Positions 22,314-30,436 of a stretch of 35,173 bases of DNA are shown piece after piece. The stretch is from the NCBI GenBank assembly GCA_021776055.1, contig JAJFGP010000041.1, positions 1 to 35,173 on the forward strand. The letters run 5' to 3'. The DNA is from Kiloniellaceae bacterium (GTDB lineage: Bacteria; Pseudomonadota; Alphaproteobacteria; Kiloniellales; J153). A model generated the notes under the pieces. The model saw only the letters and a list, made by a program, of their open reading frames with translations, was not told the origin of the DNA and searched no databases. The position numbers were made by a program, and so were the translations under genes. Position 1 is the stretch's first letter; each line of letters opens with the position of its first letter.

Positions 22314-23531
22314 ATGGCTAATCAGGAGCGCCGCAATCGGCGGCCGGGGTTTTCAACCCGCGCCATCCACGCCGGTTACGACCCCTTCGCCAACCAGGGC
22401 GCCTTGAGCCAGCCGGTCTACATGACCTCCACCTTTGCCTTCGAAAGCGCGGAACAGGGCGCCGATCTGTATAGCGGTGCCGCCGAGGGGTATATCTATG
22501 GCCGTCTCCATAACCCCACCCAAGCCCTTCTGGAACGCCGCCTCGCGGACTTGGAGGAGGGCGAGGCCGGGCTTGCCGCCGCCTCGGGCATGGGCGCTAT
22601 TTCGGCAGCCTTTTGGAGCCTCTGCCAAGCCGGCGACCGCATTGTCGCGGACCGTTGTCTCTACGGGAACACCCATGTCCTTTTAACCCAAGGCATGGCG
22701 CGCTATGGCGTTGAGGTCGTGCAGATCGACATGACCGATCTCGATCAACTCGCGGTTGCCTTGAAGCAGCCAACGCGGATCGTCTACCTGGAGAGCCCCG
22801 CCAATCCTAATCTTCATTTAGTGGATATCGCCGCCGCCGCACAGTTAGCCCACCAGGCCGGCGCGCTGCTGCTGGTGGACAACACCTTCGCCACCCCGGT
22901 GCTGCAGCGCCCGCTTACCCTGGGGGCGGATTTGGTCCTTCACTCCGCGACCAAATATCTCGGCGGGCACGGCGATCTCCTGGCCGGGGCCGTGATCGGG
23001 TCGGCCGAGCTGGTAACCCAGGTGCGCAAGCATGGCCTGCGCTACATGACCGGCGCCGCCCTGTCGCCTTGGAACGTCTTCCTGGTGCTGCGCGGTCTGA
23101 AGACCCTGGAACTGCGCATGGCCCGCCACAGTGAGAACGCGCTGGCCGCGGCGCGGTTCCTCGACGGCCACCCCGCCGTGGCCCGGGTGATCTATCCGGG
23201 CTTGCCGGACTTCCCCCAGGCCGATCTCGCCCGCCGGCAAATGACCCTGGACGGACGCGGCGGTGGCGGCCTGGTGGCCATCGAGCTGAAAGACGGACTG
23301 GAGGCTGGCCGGCGCTTCCTGAACGCGCTTCAGATGACGCTTCGCGCCGTCAGCCTGGGCGATCCTGAAACGCTTGCCCAGCACCCTGCCTCCATGACTC
23401 ACTTCGCCGTCCCCCGCGAAGCCCGCGAGGCCGCCGGCATCACCGACGGTTTAGTTCGCCTCTCCCTCGGCCTGGAAAACAGCGACGACATCCTGGCCGA
23501 TCTGGAAGAAGCTCTAGCGGCGCTGGGGTAA
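22314..23531 (+). CDS. Methionine gamma-lyase-like PLP enzyme (Cys/Met metabolism family)
   Basis: The 405-residue fold type I PLP enzyme has YGRLHNPTQALLERRLADLE, a phosphate-site AAASGMGAISAAF, the LLLVDNTFATPVLQ aspartate and the Schiff-base lysine in LHSATKYLGGHGDLLAG. Length and the segment RCLYGNTHVLLTQGM place it nearest methionine gamma-lyase. The cysteine that true methionine gamma-lyases carry in that loop (LYGCT) is Asn here, so cystathionine gamma-lyase, cystathionine gamma-synthase or O-acyl-homoserine sulfhydrylase activity cannot be excluded. ATG 22314 has GGGAGAATCGAGC upstream; the earlier ATG (22275) lacks one. No SAM riboswitch was recognised in front. Confidence 0.85.
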   Translation: MANQERRNRRPGFSTRAIHAGYDPFANQGALSQPVYMTSTFAFESAEQGADLYSGAAEGYIYGRLHNPTQALLERRLADLEEGEAGLAAASGMGAISAAFWSLCQAGDRIVADRCLYGNTHVLLTQGMARYGVEVVQIDMTDLDQLAVALKQPTRIVYLESPANPNLHLVDIAAAAQLAHQAGALLLVDNTFATPVLQRPLTLGADLVLHSATKYLGGHGDLLAGAVIGSAELVTQVRKHGLRYMTGAALSPWNVFLVLRGLKTLELRMARHSENALAAARFLDGHPAVARVIYPGLPDFPQADLARRQMTLDGRGGGGLVAIELKDGLEAGRRFLNALQMTLRAVSLGDPETLAQHPASMTHFAVPREAREAAGITDGLVRLSLGLENSDDILADLEEALAALG

Positions 23532-23588
23532 GGCACCACCTAAGGTCGGGTAATTCGGAAGGCCGGTCGTCCTTCGTGGCGAGATAAT

Positions 23589-23665
23589 TGGCGGACCCGA
23601 CAGGATTCGAACCTGTGACCCCTGCCTTCGGAGGGCAGTACTCTATCCAGCTGAGCTACGGGTCC
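23589..23665 (-). tRNA. tRNA-Arg (anticodon CCG)
   Basis: Read on the minus strand the 77 bases form a complete cloverleaf. The acceptor stem is GGACCCG/CGGGTCC with discriminator G and encoded CCA, and the D arm is GCTCAGCTGGATAGAGT. The anticodon stem CTGCC/GGCAG encloses the loop CTCCGAA, giving anticodon CCG, and the T arm is ACAGGTTCGAATCCTGT. It reads CGG arginine codons. Confidence 0.97.
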
Positions 23666-23751
23666 GCGATTGCTCGTCTTGGGTGTTGGCGGCAATTCGA
23701 GGCGGACAATACTGCATGCCCCAGTCTTGAGTAAACCGGCTTGGCCGCGAT

Positions 23752-24762
23752 TTACTCCGCCGCGGCGTCCAAATGGGCAAGCGCGTACGCCTCGGCGCCG
23801 GAGGGGAGCGGCGCGCGCGGGTCGGTAATCCAATGGGCGATATCGTCGAGAACCACCCGGGCCTGCAGATCGCGCAAGAGCATGTGCCAGCCGTTAGCGT
23901 AGAGAGCCCGGCGCTGGTCTGGCCGCGTTGCCGCCGGCAAACCGCGCCAAAAGCGCAGGATCGGTTCGGCCGGGATCACCTGATCCTTCTCGCCGTAGAG
24001 GAGAAGGGCGGGCACCCGTAGGTTCGGCGCCGAAGCCAGGGCCTGGTCCATGAGGTCCACCAAGCCGTGTACCGCATCGACACGGGTTTCCTTGATGACC
24101 AGTGGATCGCGGCCAAGCGCGCGCAGCATCTCGATATTGTCCGAGGCCTGGATGCCCAGGCCGCTGCCCGAAAGATCCATCCACGGGACCGTATGGGCGC
24201 TGACCCACAGGGCCACCCGGTGCGGCAAAGGCATGGCCGAACGGGCCCAGACCGCCGGGGCGGCCAGGATGATACCGTTCACCGGCGGCGCCTCGGGGCC
24301 GGTGACGGCGGCGGCGATCACGGCGCCGCCCATGCTGTCGCCGAGCAGGTAAAGCGGTACGCCCGGATAGCGGGCACGCAAGGCCCGCGCGGCATCGGTG
24401 AGGTCCGCCGTTAGCACGTCGCTGCCGGCCCACAGGCCCCGGTGGGGCGCCATGCCGAAGCCACGCTGGTCATAGGCGAACGTGGCGATATCCCGCATGG
24501 CTAGGTAAAGACCCGGCGCCGCGAAGGCATGGGAATAGTCGTTAAAGCCATGCAGGGCGAGGATCAGCGCCTTAGGCGTGGTGCCGTCCGTGGGCAGCCA
24601 GGCGCGCAACGGCAAGCGGGTTCCGTCGCGGGTTTGGAATTCCTCGGCGGTTACATCCAGGCGCGGCTCGGCGGGGCCAGGGCCGGGTGGGGCCAAGCGT
24701 GGCGCGCAGGCAGCAACCGCCAGCACAAGAAAAACAGCGATGACGCGAAAACTAGTGGCCAT
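23752..24762 (-). CDS. Lipoprotein alpha/beta hydrolase (lysophospholipase/monoacylglycerol lipase-like)
   Basis: The 336-residue product starts with a lipoprotein signal peptide ending LAVAACAPR (Cys19). It then shows the serine hydrolase 4 (Hydrolase_4) pattern: LILALHGFNDYSHAF, FAYDQRGFGMAPHRG and the nucleophile elbow LLGDSMGGAV (Ser143), with acid and base in LLYGEKDQVIPAEP and NGWHMLLRD. It probably cleaves lipid esters at the membrane face. The chosen ATG overlaps the end of the upstream ABC ATPase gene by 11 bases and gives the lipobox at the normal distance; ATG 24789 would place nine extra charged residues before it. Confidence 0.85.
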   Translation of the reverse strand: MATSFRVIAVFLVLAVAACAPRLAPPGPGPAEPRLDVTAEEFQTRDGTRLPLRAWLPTDGTTPKALILALHGFNDYSHAFAAPGLYLAMRDIATFAYDQRGFGMAPHRGLWAGSDVLTADLTDAARALRARYPGVPLYLLGDSMGGAVIAAAVTGPEAPPVNGIILAAPAVWARSAMPLPHRVALWVSAHTVPWMDLSGSGLGIQASDNIEMLRALGRDPLVIKETRVDAVHGLVDLMDQALASAPNLRVPALLLYGEKDQVIPAEPILRFWRGLPAATRPDQRRALYANGWHMLLRDLQARVVLDDIAHWITDPRAPLPSGAEAYALAHLDAAAE

Positions 24763-25762
24763 TGTCCCCGCGCGGCGCATCATGGGCACCGCGGGTCAAC
24801 TGCAGGAACAAATCCTCCAGATCGGTTTCCTCGGTGGTGATGTCCTGCACCGCGAGGCCGAGTTGATTCAACGCCGCCAGGAATTCGGGCACCGGGCCCT
24901 CGCTGGGCCGAAAACGGAATACCAAGCGACGGCGGTCGACAAGCTCCACGTGGAAGCGCTGCAAGGAGTCGGGCACCGCGTCAAGGTCTTGACCGAGGAC
25001 CATGGTCAGCGACTTGCTGTCCAGGCGCTGCAGCAACGCCTCGGTGGTATCGCAGGCAATAACCTTGCCATGATTGATGATGGCGATGCGGTCGCACAGC
25101 TCTTCCGCCTCTTCCAGATAGTGGGTGGTCAGGAGGACGGTGGTGCCCAGGCGGTTAAGCTCGCGCACATGCTCCCAGAGCTGCTGGCGCAGCTCGATGT
25201 CCACCCCCGCCGTCGGCTCGTCGAGGACCAGGACCGGCGGATTGTGGACCATGGCCTTCGCCACCATCAAGCGCCGGCGCATGCCGCCGGAAAGAGTGCG
25301 GGCGTAAGCTTCCGCTTTGTCCGCCAGGCCGAGGGCGGTGAGGATTTCGTCGCTGCGCCGCTCGCGCGGTGGTACGCCGTAAAGGCCCGCTTGTAGTTCC
25401 AGCAACTCGCGCGGGGTGAAGAACGGATCGATATTCAACTCCTGCGGCACCACGCCGATGGCGGCGCGCGATTGGCGCGTCTGCCGGTCGATATCGAAAC
25501 CCCAGATGGCGGCCGTGCCGCCGCTCTTGTTGACCAGGCCGGCCAGGATGTTGATCAGGGTCGACTTGCCGGCGCCGTTGGGACCGAGCAGCCCGAAAAG
25601 GGAGCCGCGCGGGATCGCCAGATCGATCTCCATCAGGGCATGCGCCGGCTTGCCGCGTCCGGCGGCGGCATAGCGTTTATCCAGGCCATGCACCTCGACG
25701 GCATAGTCGGGCAAGGCAGCAGCGGACGCTGGTGGCGCGGTTTGGGGCATGTCGTCGGGCAT
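24752..25762 (-). CDS. ABC-2-type transporter ATP-binding protein
   Basis: The 336-residue protein has Walker A GLLGPNGAGKST (near residue 60), Q-loop VVPQELN, signature TLSGGMRRRL, Walker B VLVLDEPTAG and the switch histidine in LLTTHYLEEAEEL. The roughly 90-residue C-terminal extension is typical of the CcmA/DrrA drug and lipid exporter ATPases. No permease gene is in the window; only a lipoprotein hydrolase follows, overlapping it. The start at 25762 follows GGAAAAG; longer in-frame starts up to 25834 are possible. Substrate unknown. Confidence 0.88.
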   Translation of the reverse strand: MPDDMPQTAPPASAAALPDYAVEVHGLDKRYAAAGRGKPAHALMEIDLAIPRGSLFGLLGPNGAGKSTLINILAGLVNKSGGTAAIWGFDIDRQTRQSRAAIGVVPQELNIDPFFTPRELLELQAGLYGVPPRERRSDEILTALGLADKAEAYARTLSGGMRRRLMVAKAMVHNPPVLVLDEPTAGVDIELRQQLWEHVRELNRLGTTVLLTTHYLEEAEELCDRIAIINHGKVIACDTTEALLQRLDSKSLTMVLGQDLDAVPDSLQRFHVELVDRRRLVFRFRPSEGPVPEFLAALNQLGLAVQDITTEETDLEDLFLQLTRGAHDAPRGDNGH

Positions 25763-25916
25763 CGAACAGCTTTTCCGGTGGCGGCGCGCCGGAGGCTCGG
25801 GCGCCAAGTTCGACCGTTGATCGAATCTGGGCAATGGGTATCATCCACCCTGCAAGTGGTCAACCGATGCGCCCGGCGATGGTCCGGGGCGCCCATCCGC
25901 GATGGAGGCCAATGAC

Positions 25917-26105
25917 GTGAGCAACTCTCTGGAGCCGCCGGAAACCGTCGAGGCCGATGACGAGGTTGTCTCCTGCGACGGGGGCGGTGCGTTGGGTCAT
26001 CCACGGGTTTGGCTGAATATGGAAGGCAAAGGGCAAATCGACTGCCCCTATTGCGACCGCCGCTTCGTCCTGCGCCAAGGGGCGCGTGCGAGCGCAGGGC
26101 ACTAG
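25917..26105 (+). CDS. Zinc-finger protein, NDUFS6/zf-CHCC type
   Basis: The 62-residue protein has the short CHCC zinc-finger pattern: [18 protein letters not shown] followed by [13 protein letters not shown]. This matches bacterial homologues of the mitochondrial complex I accessory subunit NDUFS6, common as stand-alone genes in alphaproteobacteria. GTG 25917 is preferred because GGAGG lies eight bases upstream; ATG 25902 (67 residues) is the alternative. It is divergent from the ABC ATPase gene. A link to NADH dehydrogenase assembly is family knowledge, not shown here. Confidence 0.85.
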   Translation: MSNSLEPPETVEADDEVVSCDGGGALGHPRVWLNMEGKGQIDCPYCDRRFVLRQGARASAGH

Positions 26106-26219
26106 AGAGTCCAGCACTGGAGAGCTAGGGCGGCTCTTGAACTGAAGTGTTGGCAAACGGCCCAGGCAATTTCCGAACGAATTTGACCGGAACAGGGGCG
26201 GATTTTCCGCATTTGTCTC

Positions 26220-26260
26220 TTGTATCTCCACGGCCAATTCATACATTAGAATTATTCTAA
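26220..26260 (+). promoter_or_regulatory. katA promoter with overlapping Fur-family (PerR/Irr-like) palindrome
   Basis: A -35 TTGTAT (26220-26225) and -10 TACATT (26242-26247) are separated by 16 bases. The perfect 15-base palindrome TTAGAATTATTCTAA (26246-26260) overlaps the -10. It resembles PerR boxes and the alphaproteobacterial Irr/ICE box (TTTAGAA-N-TTCTAAA). A near-identical arrangement precedes the peroxiredoxin gene. Confidence 0.75.
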
Positions 26261-26282
26261 ACTAGTTCACAAGGCGGATTTC

Positions 26283-27752
26283 ATGTCAAAATCAAAGAAA
26301 CCCACCCTCACCACATCCGCCGGCATACCTGTCGGCGACAACCAGAACTCGTTAACCGCCGGCCGGCGTGGCCCGCTGCTGGTTCAAGACTGGCAGCTCT
26401 TCGAGAAGCACGCCCACTTCAACCGCGAGCGCATCCCCGAGCGTGTGGTGCACGCCAAGGGCTCCGGCGCCCACGGCACCCTCAAAATCACTGGCGATAT
26501 CAGCCGCTATACCAAGGCGAAAGCCCTGCAGCCGGGAGCTGAGAACGAGTGCTTTCTGCGCTTCTCGACCGTGGCCGGCGAGCGCGGCGCGGCCGATGCC
26601 GAGCGCGATGTGCGCGGTTTTGCCCTGAAGGTCTACACCGAGCAGGGCAACTGGGATCTTGTCGGCAACAACACGCCGGTCTTCTTTGTTCGCGATCCCT
26701 ACAAGTTCCCCGACTTCATCCACACGCAGAAACGGGATCCCCGGACCAATCTCCGTACCCCGACAGCCATGTGGGATTTCTGGTCGTTGTCGCCAGAAAG
26801 CCTGCACCAGGTCACGATTTTGATGTCAGACCGCGGCCTGCCGAAGAGTTTGCGGCACATGAACGGCTACGGCTCGCACACCTACAGCTTCATAAACGAC
26901 AGGGACGAACGCTTCTGGGTCAAATTCCACTTCAAGACCATGCAAGGCATCGCCAGCCTGACTGACGAGGAAGCCGGCCAGATCGTCGCTGGGGATAGGG
27001 AGAGCCATCAGCGCGACCTCTATCATTCGATCGAGAACGGCGACCATCCGAAATGGCGCTTCTGCGTGCAGGTCATGCCCGAGGAAGATGCGGAGAAAAC
27101 CTCCTACAATCCCTTTGATCTAACCAAGGTCTGGCCGCATGGGGATTATCCTTTGATCGAGGTCGGCGTCCTTGAGTTGAACCGGAATCCGGAGAACTAT
27201 TTCGCGGAGGTCGAGCAGGCCACGTTCGAGCCGTCGAACGTGGTGCCGGGGATCAGCTTCTCGCCAGACAAGATGCTGCAATTCCGCATCTTCGCCTATG
27301 CCGATGCGCACCGCTACCGGCTCGGCTCCACCAATTACGCGAGCCTGCCGGTCAACAAGGCCCGCTGCCCGGTGCATTCCTATCACCGGGACGGCTTCAT
27401 GCGCTTTGACGGTAATTCCGGCGGTGCTGTTAACTACGAGCCCAACAGCTTCGACGGACCGGCGGAAGACGCCCGCTTCAAGGAGCCCTTGCTCAAAATA
27501 TCGGGCGATGCCGACCGCTACGACCATCGCGACGGCAACGACGACTACACCCAGGCGGGAAACCTGTTCCGGCTCATGACGGAGGAACAAAAAGAGGCGC
27601 TTTTTTCGAACACCGCACGCACCATGGTCGGTGTGCCAGAGGAGATTGTGCTCCGTTGGATCGCCTATTGCACAAAAGCCGATTCCGATTACGGAAAGGG
27701 CATCGCAAAGCGACTCGTCATTGACGCGGGCAAGGTCGTCGCCACCGAATAA
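26283..27752 (+). CDS. katA: Monofunctional heme catalase (small-subunit clade)
   Basis: The 489-residue protein is a small-subunit heme catalase that converts hydrogen peroxide to water and oxygen. The catalytic His57 is in [13 protein letters not shown] and Asn130 in [14 protein letters not shown]. The proximal heme tyrosine lies in [14 protein letters not shown]. The length and absence of a flavodoxin-like C-terminal domain fit the small clade. The start ATG at 26283 follows AAGGCGG. It sits directly behind the Fur-family palindrome, so peroxide or iron control is likely. Confidence 0.96.
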   Translation: MSKSKKPTLTTSAGIPVGDNQNSLTAGRRGPLLVQDWQLFEKHAHFNRERIPERVVHAKGSGAHGTLKITGDISRYTKAKALQPGAENECFLRFSTVAGERGAADAERDVRGFALKVYTEQGNWDLVGNNTPVFFVRDPYKFPDFIHTQKRDPRTNLRTPTAMWDFWSLSPESLHQVTILMSDRGLPKSLRHMNGYGSHTYSFINDRDERFWVKFHFKTMQGIASLTDEEAGQIVAGDRESHQRDLYHSIENGDHPKWRFCVQVMPEEDAEKTSYNPFDLTKVWPHGDYPLIEVGVLELNRNPENYFAEVEQATFEPSNVVPGISFSPDKMLQFRIFAYADAHRYRLGSTNYASLPVNKARCPVHSYHRDGFMRFDGNSGGAVNYEPNSFDGPAEDARFKEPLLKISGDADRYDHRDGNDDYTQAGNLFRLMTEEQKEALFSNTARTMVGVPEEIVLRWIAYCTKADSDYGKGIAKRLVIDAGKVVATE

Positions 27753-27767
27753 CACCTCCTCCAATCC

Positions 27768-27803
27768 GCCGGCAGTGGGGTTCCGCAGTGAACCACTGCC
27801 GGC
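27768..27803 (+). terminator. Hairpin downstream of the catalase gene
   Basis: An 11-bp perfect stem (GCCGGCAGTGG / CCACTGCCGGC) with a 14-base loop starts 16 bases after the catalase stop. There is no strong T-run after it, but its position before the next promoter supports transcription termination. Confidence 0.6.
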
Positions 27804-27835
27804 ACCGTTGGGGCCGGAATTTCCAATTTTGCCTC

Positions 27836-27876
27836 TTGTATCTCTGTCGGTGACCCTTATATTAGAATTATTCTAA
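27836..27876 (+). promoter_or_regulatory. Peroxiredoxin promoter with overlapping Fur-family palindrome
   Basis: A -35 TTGTAT (27836-27841), 16-base spacer and -10 TATATT (27858-27863) are overlapped by the same perfect palindrome TTAGAATTATTCTAA (27862-27876) as in front of the catalase. The preceding CTCTTGTATCTC is also shared, with identical spacing to the palindrome. Confidence 0.75.
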
Positions 27877-27964
27877 ATTCATCCGTAAGGCGCGGAATAA
27901 ACTTTAATGACGGGTATTTGGCCTTTCCACGAAAGGCTAACCGTTGGCAAAAAAGGAGACCTCT

Positions 27965-28516
27965 ATGATCGGCCGCAGACTGCCCGATGTGACTTTCAAG
28001 ACCCGCGTACGCGACGAGGCCGTGGGTGGCCCCAACCCTTATCGCTGGCAGGACCAGACCACCGCCGACTACTTCAAGGGCAAACGGGTGGTGCTTTTCT
28101 CCTTGCCTGGGGCGTTTACACCCACCTGTTCGACCTATCAGCTGCCCGACTTCGAGAAGTTGGCGCGGGAGTTCAAGGCCAAGGGCATCGAGGCGATCTA
28201 TTGCATCTCGGTGAACGATGCTTTCGTCATGAATGCCTGGGGCAAGCAGCAGGACCTGAGCAATGTGCAGCTCATCCCGGATGGCTCCGGCGAATTCACG
28301 CGCAAGACGGGCATGCTGGTCTGCAAGGATAACTTGGGCTTCGGCATGCGCTCCTGGCGCTATGCCGCCGTCATCGACGACGGCGTGGTCGAGGCGTGGT
28401 TCGAGGAGCCGGGCTTTTCCGATCTTTGCGAGACCGATCCGTACGGCGAATCGTCGCCGCAGAACGTGCTGGAGAAGTTGGCCGAGGGCCTATCCGCTGC
28501 CCGTCCGGCGGCATAA
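27965..28516 (+). CDS. Peroxiredoxin (Prx5/AhpE-like, thiol peroxidase)
   Basis: The 183-residue protein has the Prx5 signature VVLFSLPGAFTPTCSTYQLP, with the peroxidatic Cys55. The continuation is YCISVNDAFVMNAWGK and later RSWRYAAVIDDGVVEAWFEEPG. It reduces peroxides using glutathione, glutaredoxin or thioredoxin. Start ATG 27965 follows AAAAGGAG; an in-frame TTG seven codons earlier is less likely. It is preceded by a promoter nearly identical to that of katA, so both form one peroxide-responsive regulon. Confidence 0.92.
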   Translation: MIGRRLPDVTFKTRVRDEAVGGPNPYRWQDQTTADYFKGKRVVLFSLPGAFTPTCSTYQLPDFEKLAREFKAKGIEAIYCISVNDAFVMNAWGKQQDLSNVQLIPDGSGEFTRKTGMLVCKDNLGFGMRSWRYAAVIDDGVVEAWFEEPGFSDLCETDPYGESSPQNVLEKLAEGLSAARPAA

Positions 28517-28521
28517 AGCTT

Positions 28522-28553
28522 GCGCCCGGACTCCCCAGCCGGAGTCCGGGCGC
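28522..28553 (+). terminator. Intrinsic-terminator-like hairpin after the peroxiredoxin gene
   Basis: A 13-bp GC-rich perfect stem (28522-28534 with 28541-28553) and a 6-base loop lie just after the peroxiredoxin stop and before the convergent methyltransferase. The following T content is low, so termination may rely on the hairpin or act for both strands. Confidence 0.7.
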
Positions 28554-28581
28554 CGCTATCTCGATTAGGCGGCCGCTTTTA

Positions 28582-29529
28582 CTAGGCTGCCGCTTTTACC
28601 GCGACACAGATTTGCTCGATGTGCCGATGGTCGGTGCCACAGCAACCGCCGAACACGTTGATGTGTCCAAAGCGCTGCTGAAGGGACCGGTGCTGGGTGC
28701 CCAACTCCGCCGGATTGCCATCGTCAAGCTCGGTTGCCTCATCAAGCTCCGCGTGGCTTAGGGCCGAGGCGTTCGCGCGTAGGCCGTGAATGCGTTGCAC
28801 CCATGGCTTACCCGCCGCCAGGGCATCCTGGAAATGCGTTGGGTGGGCGCAGTTGATCATGAAGTATGCAGGACCGTTGCCGGTCGCCTCGTCAACTGCA
28901 TTGATCGCCTCGGCCAGGCTTTGCCCGGTGGGCAGGCGGCCATCCGTTTCCACCGTGAAGGCAATGACCACGGGAATGTCGGCTGCTTGCGCCGCGCGGG
29001 TGACGCCAATCGCCTCGTTGACATTGGTCATGGTGATGGCGGTGATCTGGTCGGCTTCGGTCTCGGCAAAGACGCAAATCTGCTTGCTGTGATAGGCCTC
29101 CGCCTCGGTCGGAGTCATTACATTGCCCGGATCATAACCGTCGCCGCGCGGGCCGACGCAGCCACTGATGACGATCGGCATGCTATCGCTCTCGTAGTCC
29201 TGCCGGACCTCGGCCATCAGGGCGATGGAGTCCCGGTTGACGGCTGCCATATCTTTCTCGGAGTAATCCAGCTTCTCGCCCCAGTCGCTGCTGGCGCGCC
29301 AAGTGGGGCTCTCCAGAACGAAACCGGTGCCGTTGGTTTTGGCGATATCGGCATAGCGATTGAAGTACGCACGCAAAGCCTGCCGGCCTTTGGCATCGTT
29401 CAGCAACGTGAACGCGGCGAAGTAAGGCAGATCGAACCCCTCATGAAAAATCAGGGTGGTCTCGGCTCCGCCGTCGGTTAGAAACAAACCGCCGTCCAGT
29501 TGCGGCAGGCGGCTCCTGTATTTTGGCAT
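28582..29529 (-). CDS. Homocysteine S-methyltransferase-family protein
   Basis: The 315-residue protein is a TIM-barrel homocysteine S-methyltransferase. Early GLFLTDGGAETTLIFHEG matches the family opening. The zinc-binding cysteines are in FMINCAHPTHF and in the paired cysteines of VFGGCCGTDHRHIEQI. It transfers a methyl group to homocysteine to give methionine; the donor (S-methylmethionine, SAM or betaine) is not readable. The start is set at ATG 29529, with AAGGA about ten bases upstream. The frame extends to 29637 but has no leader-like or conserved sequence there. It is divergent from a TetR regulator. Confidence 0.9.
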   Translation of the reverse strand: MPKYRSRLPQLDGGLFLTDGGAETTLIFHEGFDLPYFAAFTLLNDAKGRQALRAYFNRYADIAKTNGTGFVLESPTWRASSDWGEKLDYSEKDMAAVNRDSIALMAEVRQDYESDSMPIVISGCVGPRGDGYDPGNVMTPTEAEAYHSKQICVFAETEADQITAITMTNVNEAIGVTRAAQAADIPVVIAFTVETDGRLPTGQSLAEAINAVDEATGNGPAYFMINCAHPTHFQDALAAGKPWVQRIHGLRANASALSHAELDEATELDDGNPAELGTQHRSLQQRFGHINVFGGCCGTDHRHIEQICVAVKAAA

Positions 29530-29724
29530 CTCTTGCAATCCTTGTGAATGAACACCGCCGCACCATGCGATCGGCACGGTGGAAGATGCTGATTGTGCCG
29601 CGCACGGTCCAGACGACTCGTGGTACAGGTAATGCAAGAATCATATTTTCGTTGTTTAATAGGAGGTTGCAGGCATTCGCCGATGGCGGATCCTGGTCTA
29701 TCCCCGGCGAAATTTGTGGCCAAG

Positions 29725-29739
29725 TGTACTTGTGGTACA
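29725..29739. promoter_or_regulatory. Candidate TetR operator TGTAC-N5-GTACA
   Basis: A 5-base inverted repeat with a 5-base spacer ends eight bases before the TetR start codon. A related segment GTGGTACAG occurs again near 29620, on the methyltransferase side of the intergenic region. Autoregulation plus control of the divergent gene is a reasonable inference. Confidence 0.5.
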
Positions 29740-29746
29740 GTTTTGC

Positions 29747-30382
29747 ATGCTGAAAGTGCGTGCTCAGCCACGTGGCCGTACCCGCGAGCGCATCCTGGAG
29801 CTGGCCGAATCAGCCGTTCTGGAGAAAGGCTTTGCGGCTACCTCGATCGAGGAGTTAGTTGCCGCCGCCGGCATCTCGAAAAGCGGCTTTTTCTACCATT
29901 TCCAGGACAAGGGCGAGCTGGCCGAGGCTCTGCTGCAGCGCTACTTGGATCGAGACGAAGCGGTTTACAACGATCTCTTCGATCGCGCCGATAATCTGAA
30001 TGAGGACCCCCTGCACGGTTTTCTCGTCGGCTTGAAATTGTTTGCCGAGATGATGGACGATCTACCGCACGGTCACCCCGGTTGTCTGGTTGCTTCGTAT
30101 TGTTACCAGGACCAGATGTTCAACAAGACCGTCCGCGACTTGAACGCTGCCGGCGTTCTCAGGTGGCGCCGCCGTTTTCGCGGGCACTTCGATCGGATCG
30201 CGGCGCGCTATCCGCCGCGTGTCGAGGTGGACCTGGACGCCCTTGCCGATATGATCTCGGCCCTGGCGGATGGTGGGATCATCATTTCCAAGGTGGCGAA
30301 GGACAAATCGATTTTGCCCAAGCAGATCATGCTGTACCGGGAATTCATCCGGACCATCTTCCTCGGCACGGAAACGCAATAG
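29747..30382 (+). CDS. TetR/AcrR-family transcriptional regulator
   Basis: The 211-residue protein has an N-terminal TetR DNA-binding domain: RTRERILELAESAVLEKGFAATSIEELVAAAGISKSGFFYHFQDKGELAEALL. The ligand-binding domain HGFLVGLKLFAEMMDDLPHGHPGCLVASYCYQ follows, resembling the TetR_C subgroup that controls small-molecule enzymes. There is no evident ribosome binding site before ATG 29747, where an operator-like repeat lies instead, so the message may be leaderless or start at GTG 29756. It is divergent from homocysteine S-methyltransferase. Confidence 0.88.
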   Translation: MLKVRAQPRGRTRERILELAESAVLEKGFAATSIEELVAAAGISKSGFFYHFQDKGELAEALLQRYLDRDEAVYNDLFDRADNLNEDPLHGFLVGLKLFAEMMDDLPHGHPGCLVASYCYQDQMFNKTVRDLNAAGVLRWRRRFRGHFDRIAARYPPRVEVDLDALADMISALADGGIIISKVAKDKSILPKQIMLYREFIRTIFLGTETQ

Positions 30383-30436
30383 ATCGTTCCACACTCCTTG
30401 CGGGTCTCTTGCGCCTCCGGCATTCTCGCACCCGCC

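Noticed and set aside
29661-29753. AGGAGG followed by an open frame as a possible leader peptide before the TetR gene
   Set aside because: No start codon lies at a proper distance from AGGAGG; the frames overlap the operator and TetR gene without conserved content.
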